A stretch of DNA of 62,418 nt from Bacillota bacterium (GTDB lineage Bacteria; Bacillota; Clostridia; Lachnospirales; Lachnospiraceae), in the NCBI GenBank assembly GCA_023420935.1, contig JAEZUR010000133.1, forward strand, positions 1 to 62,418, in the 5' to 3' direction. Position 1 is the first letter of the stretch. Every line of letters starts with the position of its first letter. This document shows positions 8,539 to 16,385 of the stretch, piece by piece. A program made the translations under genes and the position numbers. The notes below the pieces were generated by a model. It searched no databases. It was given only the letters and a program-made list of their open reading frames with translations, and was not told the origin of the DNA.

Positions 8539-9453
8539 CTATTCTAGCTTCTTCTTAGATTGTTTCTTCGAATGTTTCTTTAATGGATCCAATATTCTGG
8601 CAGCACTAAGGATCAAGATTGCAGATATGATTAGTTGTACCAACACACTAATTACAAACCAATTGTCCGCAACAAACTGATTGCAATTGCCATATTCCCT
8701 TAGAAAACTATCTAATACATTCCCACTTCCATATTGCTTTGTTAACATGGATCCCATGGTTACTGCAGGATTGATTAAAAAGATCATTAAGAAGTTCCCT
8801 AGATCTGCCGTTGGTATCTTAGCATCTCCAAAGTTTTGCTTCTGTATATTCCAAGTTGCTACCATAAAGACAGCACTAGTGATTGCTACCGTTCCAAGGA
8901 TCAGTGCTATGACACTACCATAGGTTAATACCGTTGCTGGTACTGTCCTTTTAAATAAAGTTGAAAAGAATACTCCAATGCTTCCCACAAAGACAGCCGT
9001 AACAAAGGTCAAAAACATTAACTGCAATAAGTCACGAAAACGTATTCCCCCAACCGAAAATACAATGGCAAGAATAGGAAGACTGGAAAATACCAAAAGG
9101 AGAATCGTGCTTATGGACGATGCTAACTTACCAAGTATAATCTGGATTGGATTCAATTTACTGGTTAGCATAATCTCTAATGTCTGCCGCTCTCGCTCTC
9201 CCGAGATAGAACCTGCCGTAAATGCTGGTACAATGAAGATTACCAATGCAAATTCTAAGATAGCAATTGCAGAATAGATATTGACTATATTGGAATAGCT
9301 AATGGTATTGTAGCCTCGCATCTGAAAACTCATATAAAATGCAAACAGTCCAATAATCGCTAAGAGTGCATTGTATCCTAAGATAATCAAAGATAGCTTT
9401 ACGGTACGTACTCTAATTCTCAATTCTTTTTTGTATACCGGATTCACCCTCAT
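8539..9453 (-). CDS. ABC-2 type transporter permease
   Basis: Membrane subunit of an ABC exporter-like system; 304 residues with about six hydrophobic segments and the ABC-2 motif AGSISGERERQTLEIMLTSK. The C-terminus is lysine rich (KKHSKKQSKKKLE). It is the last gene of the operon with the ATPase six bases upstream, and AGGAGTG precedes the ATG. With the large lipoprotein upstream the set resembles GldF-like transporters. The substrate is unknown; an envelope component or antimicrobial peptide is possible because the adjacent kinase/regulator pair would respond to envelope stress. Confidence 0.85.
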   Translation of the reverse strand: MRVNPVYKKELRIRVRTVKLSLIILGYNALLAIIGLFAFYMSFQMRGYNTISYSNIVNIYSAIAILEFALVIFIVPAFTAGSISGERERQTLEIMLTSKLNPIQIILGKLASSISTILLLVFSSLPILAIVFSVGGIRFRDLLQLMFLTFVTAVFVGSIGVFFSTLFKRTVPATVLTYGSVIALILGTVAITSAVFMVATWNIQKQNFGDAKIPTADLGNFLMIFLINPAVTMGSMLTKQYGSGNVLDSFLREYGNCNQFVADNWFVISVLVQLIISAILILSAARILDPLKKHSKKQSKKKLE

Positions 9454-9459
9454 CTACAA

Positions 9460-10386
9460 TCACTCCTTTCCGTCTCCTATAATCTGCATAAATACAGTTT
9501 CTAGATTGCCTTCTTCTCTGGAAAATGAAATAACTTTGATACGATTGGCGATTAATTGCTGTAACAGATCTGCCTCTTCCTCTTCATTTCCTGAAAATCC
9601 AATGGATATGTTTTGTTCTCTGATTGAAATATTTTCAACCTTTGGATTCCCTTTTAATAATTGAACCGCTTCTTCCTGTCCACTGGATAATTTCATCACC
9701 AATGGGTGGGTAGCGTTCATGGCAGTCATAATCTCTTCTACCGTACCTTTCACAACCATTTTCCCGGATTCAATAATCCCGATGGAGGTACACATTTCCG
9801 CTAGTTCTGGAAGTATATGTGAACTTATTAGAATAGTTTTTCCCATAGCACGCAGATCCTTTAGGATTGACTTCATCTCGACTCTGGCTCTTGGATCCAA
9901 CCCGGATGCAGGCTCATCTAAGATAAGAAGTTCAGGGTTATGAACCAAGCTTCTTGCCAAACATAATCGCTGCTTCATCCCTCGTGATAGACCATCTACA
10001 TAACTATCTGCTTTATCTGACAAATGAACCAGATCCATAAGTTCGTAGCAGAGTTTGGTTGCTTCTTTTCCCTCAAAACCATACAAAGAAGCATAAAACT
10101 CCATGTATTCAATGGCTTTTAGATTATCATATACCCCGAAGAAATCTGGCATATAGCCTATCTTCTCTTTTAATCTTTTTCCATCTTTCAGTGCATCCAC
10201 TTGATCAACATAAACTTCTCCGGAATCTGCTTGTAATAATCCAGAGATTATCTTCATGGTTGTTGTTTTACCCGCTCCATTAGGGCCTACAAACCCAAAT
10301 AATTCTCCCTTTTCTATCTCCAAACAAAGCCCATCCAAGGCAGTAGACTTTCCATATCGTTTATATAAGTTATGAATTTTAAGCAT
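9460..10386 (-). CDS. ABC transporter ATP-binding protein
   Basis: 308-residue ATPase that powers the neighbouring permease. Seen: Walker A GPNGAGKTT, signature LSRGMKQRL, Walker B ELLILDEPASGLDP, switch histidine in ISSHILPEL, and a C-terminal extension of about 85 residues typical of the ABC-2/GldA group. The ATG at 10386 is chosen because AAGGAGG lies 9 bases upstream. That start falls one base after the upstream stop, so translation is probably coupled. Confidence 0.92.
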   Translation of the reverse strand: MLKIHNLYKRYGKSTALDGLCLEIEKGELFGFVGPNGAGKTTTMKIISGLLQADSGEVYVDQVDALKDGKRLKEKIGYMPDFFGVYDNLKAIEYMEFYASLYGFEGKEATKLCYELMDLVHLSDKADSYVDGLSRGMKQRLCLARSLVHNPELLILDEPASGLDPRARVEMKSILKDLRAMGKTILISSHILPELAEMCTSIGIIESGKMVVKGTVEEIMTAMNATHPLVMKLSSGQEEAVQLLKGNPKVENISIREQNISIGFSGNEEEEADLLQQLIANRIKVISFSREEGNLETVFMQIIGDGKE

Positions 10387-10387
10387 A

Positions 10388-12754
10388 CTACTTAGCCTCC
10401 TTAATAGCAGAAATGGTAGGTAAAACAATGGCATATTTATTCTGGGCTGTTTTATCTATCACAAATAGCAATGACATAATATTATCCTCATTTATGTAAT
10501 TGGCTAAATTATTACATTCTCCAGGGGTACCACCTGTAAATATTAAGTCATACTCTTTGGTATTATAATTATAAGCACTGATGGTTCCATAAAAACCACT
10601 CCAATAATCTTTTAGGAATTCTGTATTTAATTCTTTGGAATATAATAACGATACTATCTTATCATCTGGATTAAACTGATAGACCACTTTTAATTGATTG
10701 GTCATAATCATGTTATAGGTGCTGTCATATTCACCCGCTTCTATATTCATATAACCATTAATGTGGGACAAATAGGTCTTCCCGTCTTTTGTAGTATTTA
10801 CATCCAATGGGATCACAATAAGTCGAACACCGGAATTCTTAAGTCCAAGTTCAGATATGACATCTTTGTTATCCTCTGAATAGTCAAACCCAATTAAATA
10901 ACTGGAATTCTCTAAGTAATCAAAATGGTTACTTATATAATATTCCAATGCATAATATCTTCTAGATGCTTCGCTTTCTGTATTCCATAGATATGCATTG
11001 CCACCAGCAATATTAGTTAAAATATCACTATTCGAAATAGCATCTCTAGAAGTCAAGGTGACCTGTTCTTTCTTATCTAATGTAACTGTTTCTTGATTAG
11101 GAATCTCCCCCACATTAACCAATGTATTATTGGTAAACACAGCAGCATGGGACAAATCAACTCCTAACTGATTGGTAAAGGACCCATTTAGCTTAAAGTC
11201 ACTATATTGTAGATCACTTTGATACGTTCCTTCTATATTAATAGAAGCATTGGATGTAAAGTATGCAGATTGAAATGCAGCATAGTTTCTTAGTGATACT
11301 TCTGTACTGGAATCATTATAATGAATTGCAGTTTTATACTGATCTAGTTTCAGTTTGTCTTCCTCTTGCGCATTATAATATCCACTGTTATTGGTCAAGA
11401 TGTTAACCTGATATTTGTCATCTAACGATATTCCATAGTTGGTATTATACGGTGCAGTAAGACTAAAGAAGGTGTTATCTGTGGCAGTCATATCTTGGTT
11501 AACATTAATAATGCTAAGATAGCCAACGTATGGTTCACTCATTCTAGTCTTAGAACCAATACCAAAGATTAATAACGTAAATAGAATAGACAAAACATGA
11601 ATAATAGTCCATGTGTAATTGCGTTTATCTTTTTTCTTTAAAATAAAATACAATAACGGACCAATTAATACAAGATAGATGACGATAATAGCTGTATAAA
11701 CTCCAACTTTAGGTAGATTCTTGGTGTCCGCAACTCCAAGGCTATTGAAAATACCGTAGGAATTAACGTAACCTCTATATTCATATTGCATTCTCTCTAT
11801 CATCGTCTTACTAAAGTTATCTGTTATATTACCAAGTAACTGTGTACCAATGGTATTCCACGCATTGGCTTCCAGCCCCATATCAAACCCAATGATCTGT
11901 ACCTTACCTTTTCCTACATCAACTTGCCAAACCAGTGGGATATCCTTACTAGATGCTAATTCTTTTCCATCTTCTACTGTTGTAGTTATAACCTGTTTGG
12001 TTGTATCTGTACCAAATAGCTTCTCCACGGTTGTTGCATCGCCCACTTCTAGCTTAATCATATCTGGATTAATTCTACGAAGGGTTCTATCTGCATGCTC
12101 GCCTGTTCCAACCACCAAAGTTCCACCATTGGTAACAAAGCCTTTGATTGCTTGGTATTGTTCCTCACTTAGTAAACTGGTATCAAAATTGTTGATAACC
12201 AATGCATCCAACGTATCGTATGCTAATGGAGCCTCTGGTAAGTTCTCTTTTTCTAAAAAGAATACTTTCGTATTATTATTACTTAAGTAATTAACAGATT
12301 TTTCATCATCTGTGATTACTCCAATCATGATTCGTTCGATACCACCAATAATGTCCATCTTAGACTCTTGGGTTTGAATAGTCGTTCCGTTGGAATCCAC
12401 TAGATTAAATTCTATTAAATGATAGCTTGTATTGACAGGAACAGTAAGGGTAACCTGCATTGTCTGACCCGCTGGCACCATTACTTCTTTTTCATACATG
12501 ACATGATTATTATCATCAGTAGGCATTAAGGTTTGAAACTCGCCAACAAACTCCTTACCAAGATTCGTAATCGTTGCTTCTATATTCATGTATCTTCCAT
12601 ATTTCACACATTTATCATAGCCATAGGATACAGAAAGTGATAGATCATTCTTATTGGTGGCAGTCTCTATGGTTTTACTAGTGCAGCCACTCATAAGAAA
12701 TACCAGTATTAATATAATCAACATAGGAAATGTCAATCTACTTTTTGATTTCAT
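10388..12754 (-). CDS. large membrane lipoprotein of an ABC system (GldG-like)
   Basis: 788 residues. A lipoprotein-type signal (IILILVFLMSGC, lipid on the cysteine) is followed by a beta-rich extracellular part. Next comes a glutamine-amidotransferase-like region (ALVINNFDTSLLSEEQYQAI, then GGTLVVGTG) and two membrane helices in the middle (VYTAIIVIYLVLIGPLLYFI; IHVLSILFTLLIFGIG). A second extracellular beta part has many Asn/Tyr/Ser. This layout is known from auxiliary proteins of ABC-2 transporters. The ATG at 12754 has GAGGTGG 9 bases upstream, and one base separates it from the kinase stop. It probably scaffolds the ABC pair downstream. The biochemical role is unknown. Confidence 0.7.
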   Translation of the reverse strand: MKSKSRLTFPMLIILILVFLMSGCTSKTIETATNKNDLSLSVSYGYDKCVKYGRYMNIEATITNLGKEFVGEFQTLMPTDDNNHVMYEKEVMVPAGQTMQVTLTVPVNTSYHLIEFNLVDSNGTTIQTQESKMDIIGGIERIMIGVITDDEKSVNYLSNNNTKVFFLEKENLPEAPLAYDTLDALVINNFDTSLLSEEQYQAIKGFVTNGGTLVVGTGEHADRTLRRINPDMIKLEVGDATTVEKLFGTDTTKQVITTTVEDGKELASSKDIPLVWQVDVGKGKVQIIGFDMGLEANAWNTIGTQLLGNITDNFSKTMIERMQYEYRGYVNSYGIFNSLGVADTKNLPKVGVYTAIIVIYLVLIGPLLYFILKKKDKRNYTWTIIHVLSILFTLLIFGIGSKTRMSEPYVGYLSIINVNQDMTATDNTFFSLTAPYNTNYGISLDDKYQVNILTNNSGYYNAQEEDKLKLDQYKTAIHYNDSSTEVSLRNYAAFQSAYFTSNASINIEGTYQSDLQYSDFKLNGSFTNQLGVDLSHAAVFTNNTLVNVGEIPNQETVTLDKKEQVTLTSRDAISNSDILTNIAGGNAYLWNTESEASRRYYALEYYISNHFDYLENSSYLIGFDYSEDNKDVISELGLKNSGVRLIVIPLDVNTTKDGKTYLSHINGYMNIEAGEYDSTYNMIMTNQLKVVYQFNPDDKIVSLLYSKELNTEFLKDYWSGFYGTISAYNYNTKEYDLIFTGGTPGECNNLANYINEDNIMSLLFVIDKTAQNKYAIVLPTISAIKEAK

Positions 12755-12755
12755 A

Positions 12756-14006
12756 TCACTTTCCCACCTCACTTATCTGTTCTGGGTTATTTTCTACTTT
12801 CAGATTAAGAATTACTTCAAATACGGTTCCCTCTAAATCACTGGAGGCTTTAATGGTGCCATTGTGCATCAGTATGATACTTTTTGCTATGGCTAAACCT
12901 AATCCTGATCCTCCTGTGTCTCTTGATCTTGAATTCTCAACACGGAAGAATCGGTCAAATATATTCTCAAGATCTTTGTCAGGAATTACTTCTCCATAAT
13001 TAATAATTGAGATCGTAACCGTATCTATATTCTTTATTACTTTGATCTTAACACTTTTGCCATCTCTTCCATATTTCACGGCATTTCCAATTAGATTAGC
13101 AAACGCTCTGGCTAATAGATCACCGTCAGCCATAACGGATATACTGTTGTCGTTGGTATAGAAATCATATTCTAGTTCATTTTCTTGAAAACTAGGATAG
13201 AACTCATCTACCATCTGTTCCATCAATTTAACGATATCAATCTCGGTAACAAATAACGCTACCTCTCCTGAACTATACTTGGTATAACTAAATAAGTCTT
13301 CGATCAGTTTCTCCAGACGTTTGGATTTATCATAGGCGATAGAGATATATTTATCACGAACCTGATCGGATAACTTCTTATCGTATCTTGCAAGATCCAG
13401 ATATCCGATAATAGATGTGAGTGGAGTTCGAAGATCGTGAGCAACACTGGTGATAAGATCATTCTTCATGTGTTCATTCTTTCTCTCATTATCCATTAAC
13501 ATTCGAATATCATCTGTCATCTTATTGAGCCTACTGGCAATCAGAGCAAATTCGTCATCATTTTTTATCTCGATTCTTGTGGTAAAATCACCATTGGATA
13601 CAGCATTGATTCCTACCAGAATCTCACCCAAATAGTTGGAAAACTTTCTGGTAAGCAAAAGAAAATAAAATATAAACAACATAATACCAACAATCACTGC
13701 TAGACCCACAGCTAAGCAAATATAACTTTTATCTAAAAGTCTTGCTTGAAGTTGTGCGTTGGGATCCATCAAACTATTATTGGCAGCATAATTCTTCGCT
13801 AACATACTATCGCGTAATTCATTCTGCAACGGAGCGGCAGCTGACTTTTGTTCACCGGTCACATTGCCCGCAAAAAGCCCAAGGGTATACAACCCCAGAA
13901 AAATAGCTGATTCTGTTATTAAGGTATAGATTAAACTTAAAAGACTGTATACAATAATCTCAAAACGAAAACTAGAAAATACATTATTTTTCAATTTTAT
14001 ATCCAA
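12756..14006 (-). CDS. sensor histidine kinase (VanS/PhoR type)
   Basis: Membrane sensor kinase of 416 residues that phosphorylates the upstream regulator. Seen: two membrane helices (about residues 17-42 and 92-116) around a short extracytoplasmic loop of about 50 residues, a HAMP segment, the H-box SVAHDLRTPLTSIIGYLDL (His190), N-box NLIGNAVKYG, and G boxes SRDTGGSGLGLAI. The short loop suggests sensing in the membrane or through the ABC partner. Start is uncertain: the TTG at 14006 has GGGGAG almost touching it, while an in-frame TTG at 13994 lies 12 bases from GGGGAG. It overlaps the regulator gene by 23 bases. Confidence 0.9.
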   Translation of the reverse strand: MDIKLKNNVFSSFRFEIIVYSLLSLIYTLITESAIFLGLYTLGLFAGNVTGEQKSAAAPLQNELRDSMLAKNYAANNSLMDPNAQLQARLLDKSYICLAVGLAVIVGIMLFIFYFLLLTRKFSNYLGEILVGINAVSNGDFTTRIEIKNDDEFALIASRLNKMTDDIRMLMDNERKNEHMKNDLITSVAHDLRTPLTSIIGYLDLARYDKKLSDQVRDKYISIAYDKSKRLEKLIEDLFSYTKYSSGEVALFVTEIDIVKLMEQMVDEFYPSFQENELEYDFYTNDNSISVMADGDLLARAFANLIGNAVKYGRDGKSVKIKVIKNIDTVTISIINYGEVIPDKDLENIFDRFFRVENSRSRDTGGSGLGLAIAKSIILMHNGTIKASSDLEGTVFEVILNLKVENNPEQISEVGK

Positions 14007-14685
14007 CTCCCCATACAGTCTTAATTATCTGAGCGTTTCTGGAATCGACTTCTATCTTCTCCCGTAATCTTCTTATATGAACCATTACGGTATTGTTGGC
14101 TTCGTACATCTTCTCATTCCATACACGTTCAAATATCTCATCAGTACTAAAAACTCTTCCCGCATTAGTTGCTAATAGATATAAGATATCAAATTCAATG
14201 GGGGTGAGCTTCACTTCTTTTTCATATGCAATTACTTTATGATTCTCTTTGTTAATGGAGAGATGTTCTAAATGAATCTCTTTGTCTTGAGGCAATTCTC
14301 TGGAATTGGGATTAAACGTTGTATATCTTCTTAGTTGTGACTTCACCCTTGCCGTTAATTCAAGTGGATTAAATGGTTTAATGACATAATCGTCTGCTCC
14401 AGTACTGAGTCCTACTATTTTGTCAAGATCACTGGATTTGGCACTTAACATAATGATAGGAATGGTGCTGTTCTCGCGGATCTTTTTACACATATTGAGG
14501 CCATCGATACCTGGCATCATAATATCTAGAATGACTAACTTAATGTCTTTTTCTTCTAGTATGGCCAAACCTTCTTTCGCACTATTGGCTTTGTAAACCT
14601 TATGTCCATCACTTACTAGATGAATCTCCACCAAATCGGCAATCTCTTTGTCGTCATCCACGACTAAAATACTCATTTGTTCCAC
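13984..14685 (-). CDS. OmpR-family response regulator (VanR/PhoP type)
   Basis: Two-component DNA-binding regulator, 233 residues. Receiver domain with acidic pocket VVDDDKE, phospho-acceptor Asp54 in VILDIMMPGIDG and VIKPFNPLEL. A winged helix follows with FDILYLLATNAGRVFSTDEI and VHIRRLREKIE. GTG at 14685 is the best start because AAGGAGG lies 6 bases upstream; the ATG three codons later is 15 bases away. It leads the operon with the kinase, lipoprotein, ATPase and permease. Tandem GTAAGGTT sites upstream suggest autoregulation. Confidence 0.92.
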   Translation of the reverse strand: MEQMSILVVDDDKEIADLVEIHLVSDGHKVYKANSAKEGLAILEEKDIKLVILDIMMPGIDGLNMCKKIRENSTIPIIMLSAKSSDLDKIVGLSTGADDYVIKPFNPLELTARVKSQLRRYTTFNPNSRELPQDKEIHLEHLSINKENHKVIAYEKEVKLTPIEFDILYLLATNAGRVFSTDEIFERVWNEKMYEANNTVMVHIRRLREKIEVDSRNAQIIKTVWGVGYKIEK

Positions 14686-14728
14686 AAATATCCTCCTTAC
14701 CCTCTTTCGCATAACTACTTACGAATTA

Positions 14729-14771
14729 ATCTTAGCACATATTTTTATTTTTAACCTTACAAAAACCTTAC
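14729..14771 (-). promoter_or_regulatory. promoter with tandem response-regulator sites
   Basis: On the minus strand two exact GTAAGGTT copies (14764-14771 and 14753-14760) are spaced 11 bases apart, the usual period for OmpR/PhoB-family dimers. An extended -10 TGCTAAGAT (hexamer 14729-14734) follows with no good -35. This is the layout of a promoter activated by its own regulator. Confidence 0.65.
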
Positions 14772-14953
14772 TTTATTCTTGTAATTTTTTAATTGTATTC
14801 TATTGTTTCTTGCATTGTTCACATTTTGTTCATTTTTTAGACAGAAACAGTTCACATGTACTGACTATAATAAATTTGTTAATGATTGTATAATCATTAC
14901 AATTACGAATCTATCCGTGCCCCAAAGCTGAATAGGTTTAAATTTTTTCAAGA
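14772..14953. other. AT-rich intergenic stretch
   Basis: No gene. It contains the perfect dyad TAATGATT-GTAT-AATCATTA (14880-14899), a possible operator, and a TATAAT-like run near 14868 on the plus strand with no frame behind it. Confidence 0.4.
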
Positions 14954-14954
14954 A

Positions 14955-14983
14955 GGACCAAGTGGTTTCCCCCCACTTGGTCC
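14955..14983 (-). terminator. terminator of the VanZ/DUF6142 pair
   Basis: Perfect 11-bp stem GGACCAAGTGG / CCACTTGGTCC (14955-14965, 14973-14983) just after the stop of the small membrane-protein gene. On the minus strand it is followed by TTCTTGAAAAAATTT, a weak T tract. Confidence 0.7.
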
Positions 14984-14991
14984 CTCCTCCT

Positions 14992-15312
14992 TTATAAGCA
15001 AGCTCCTAGTACATATAAGATAAAGCATATGGTCATAATAATTCCATTAATCATAATACCAACAACAGGGAAAGAGTAATGTATCTCTTTTTGCTTAATA
15101 GAAAGTATCGCTAAAACGAATCCAATAATACTGAATACAAACACCACTAATCCAAGGCTACCAAGCAATAAGCCTCCATTTCCTTTACTTCTACTAGAAA
15201 TAATGCATAACGCCAATAATCCCAGAACAGTAACAACACCGATCCCAGTAGAAATAACACCCTTAGCAGGATGTATCTTGTCTGAAAATTTATAATTACC
15301 CTTTCTAGCCAT
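14992..15312 (-). CDS. small membrane protein, DUF6142-like
   Basis: 106 residues with three membrane helices (STGIGVVTVLGLLALCII; LLLGSLGLVVFVFSIIGFVL; VVGIMINGIIMTICFILYV) after a short basic N-terminus MARKGNYKFSDKIHPAKG. The pattern (MxRKxxYKFxDKxHxxKG, then helices) matches what I recall of DUF6142, common in Lachnospiraceae; function unknown. It follows the VanZ-like gene by 28 bases, likely in one transcript. Confidence 0.6.
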   Translation of the reverse strand: MARKGNYKFSDKIHPAKGVISTGIGVVTVLGLLALCIISSRSKGNGGLLLGSLGLVVFVFSIIGFVLAILSIKQKEIHYSFPVVGIMINGIIMTICFILYVLGACL

Positions 15313-15340
15313 ACAACTCTCCCAGTTTCCTAATACAATT

Positions 15341-15799
15341 TTATTTCTTCTTACTATAAACTAATTTCCTACAAATAGCAAAAAACAGATACCCGATTAC
15401 CCCACCTAACGTGTTTAAAAAGATATCATCCACATCAAAGATTCCAACCTTTAATAAAAACTGAAGAATTTCAATGGTCAAGGTCAACTCTAAGCTAAGC
15501 AGTAACACATTGAGAAAGCGTCTATTTTTCGCACTTATAATAGGAAGAATAAATCCAAATGGGGCAAATGCAAATACATTTCCAAACATATTTACAATAA
15601 AGCCTTCCACTCCAATTACTTGTCTATATTGAATAAATCGTTTAATTTCTTTAAATAAATGCAGATTATAACTATACTCATAGTCATACGTCCTGCCATA
15701 ATGTTCACTAAAAAACAAAAAATATACTAAAGCTGCTATATATATTACAAATAGAAACCATGCGCTTCTATTTATCCATACCCTATGTGTTTTTTTCAA
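15341..15799 (-). CDS. VanZ-like membrane protein
   Basis: 152 residues with about four membrane helices and the VanZ-family features: an N-terminal helix, a conserved NMFGNVFAFAPFGFILP stretch, and the C-terminal VDDIFLNTLGGVIGYLF motif. VanZ gives low-level teicoplanin resistance in enterococci; most relatives have unknown roles in the envelope. Its promoter reads TTTACG-17-TATAAT. First gene of a two-gene unit with the DUF6142-like gene. Confidence 0.85.
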   Translation of the reverse strand: MKKTHRVWINRSAWFLFVIYIAALVYFLFFSEHYGRTYDYEYSYNLHLFKEIKRFIQYRQVIGVEGFIVNMFGNVFAFAPFGFILPIISAKNRRFLNVLLLSLELTLTIEILQFLLKVGIFDVDDIFLNTLGGVIGYLFFAICRKLVYSKKK

Positions 15800-15837
15800 A
15801 ATCTTTTCCCTCGCGAATGAATGATTGAATTAGGTCT

Positions 15838-15866
15838 ATTATAAACTATTCCGTAGAATTCGTAAA
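15838..15866 (-). promoter_or_regulatory. promoter of the VanZ-like gene
   Basis: The minus strand reads TTTACG (15861-15866), 17 bases, TATAAT (15838-15843). Confidence 0.6.
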
Positions 15867-15921
15867 GTATGATTCTATTTTTCAAATATGAATGATGCAA
15901 TGAGGAAGGTTTACGCAATGA

Positions 15922-16040
15922 GAAGATTTGCGGTACTATAATACATTTGGCTGCTTTTCCCTCGCGCGTTCAGAACGCTCCGCTTCACAAGATGCGCTCG
16001 GCCAGTCGACGCCAAACATATTATAGTACCGCAAATCTTC
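15922..16040. repeat. long hairpin element H1
   Basis: Perfect 21-bp inverted arms at 15922-15942 and 16020-16040 (GAAGATTTGCGG...). After a 3x3 internal loop come a further TTTGGC/GCCAAA stem (15946-15951, 16011-16016) and a GC-rich centre with GCGTT CAG AACGC. No protein frame. Too large for a terminator and lacks a T tract. Resembles H2 and the other intergenic hairpins of this window in layout, not in sequence. Confidence 0.8.
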
Positions 16041-16168
16041 AATTTAGGTTTTCCTTGGTTGTGTTGCAACATACAGATTTAGAAAAATATTTAGGTTATT
16101 AAGTTGCTACATATCTAAATTTATTAACATAATAAGAGGGTTAAAACGCCCTTTGAACAACGTTGAAT

Positions 16169-16367
16169 AGTCAATTTGCACTCACAACCAACACTGAAGT
16201 GATACACAATATAATTTGATAAGCAACTGTTATGAGGTCGTTGGTACTTAGGCTCTGTACTGTAGAGCCTTACGTACCACTACGAACCTCATCCAAGCGA
16301 GAGCGCGTTGCGAATCGGATTATATTGTGTATCACTTCCTGAAACATGTATCCTGTGCAAATTGACT
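16169..16367. repeat. long hairpin element H2, just after pheT
   Basis: Nested inverted repeats: outer 13-bp arms 16169-16181/16355-16367, inner perfect 20-bp arms 16196-16215/16319-16338, then GCAAC/GTTGC, a bulged GAGGT..GGTAC stem and the apical GGCTCT/AGAGCC hairpin. The element ends 19 bases from the pheT stop, so it lies in the 3' end of the pheST transcript. Confidence 0.8.
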
Positions 16368-16385
16368 CCACACACAACATTAAAT

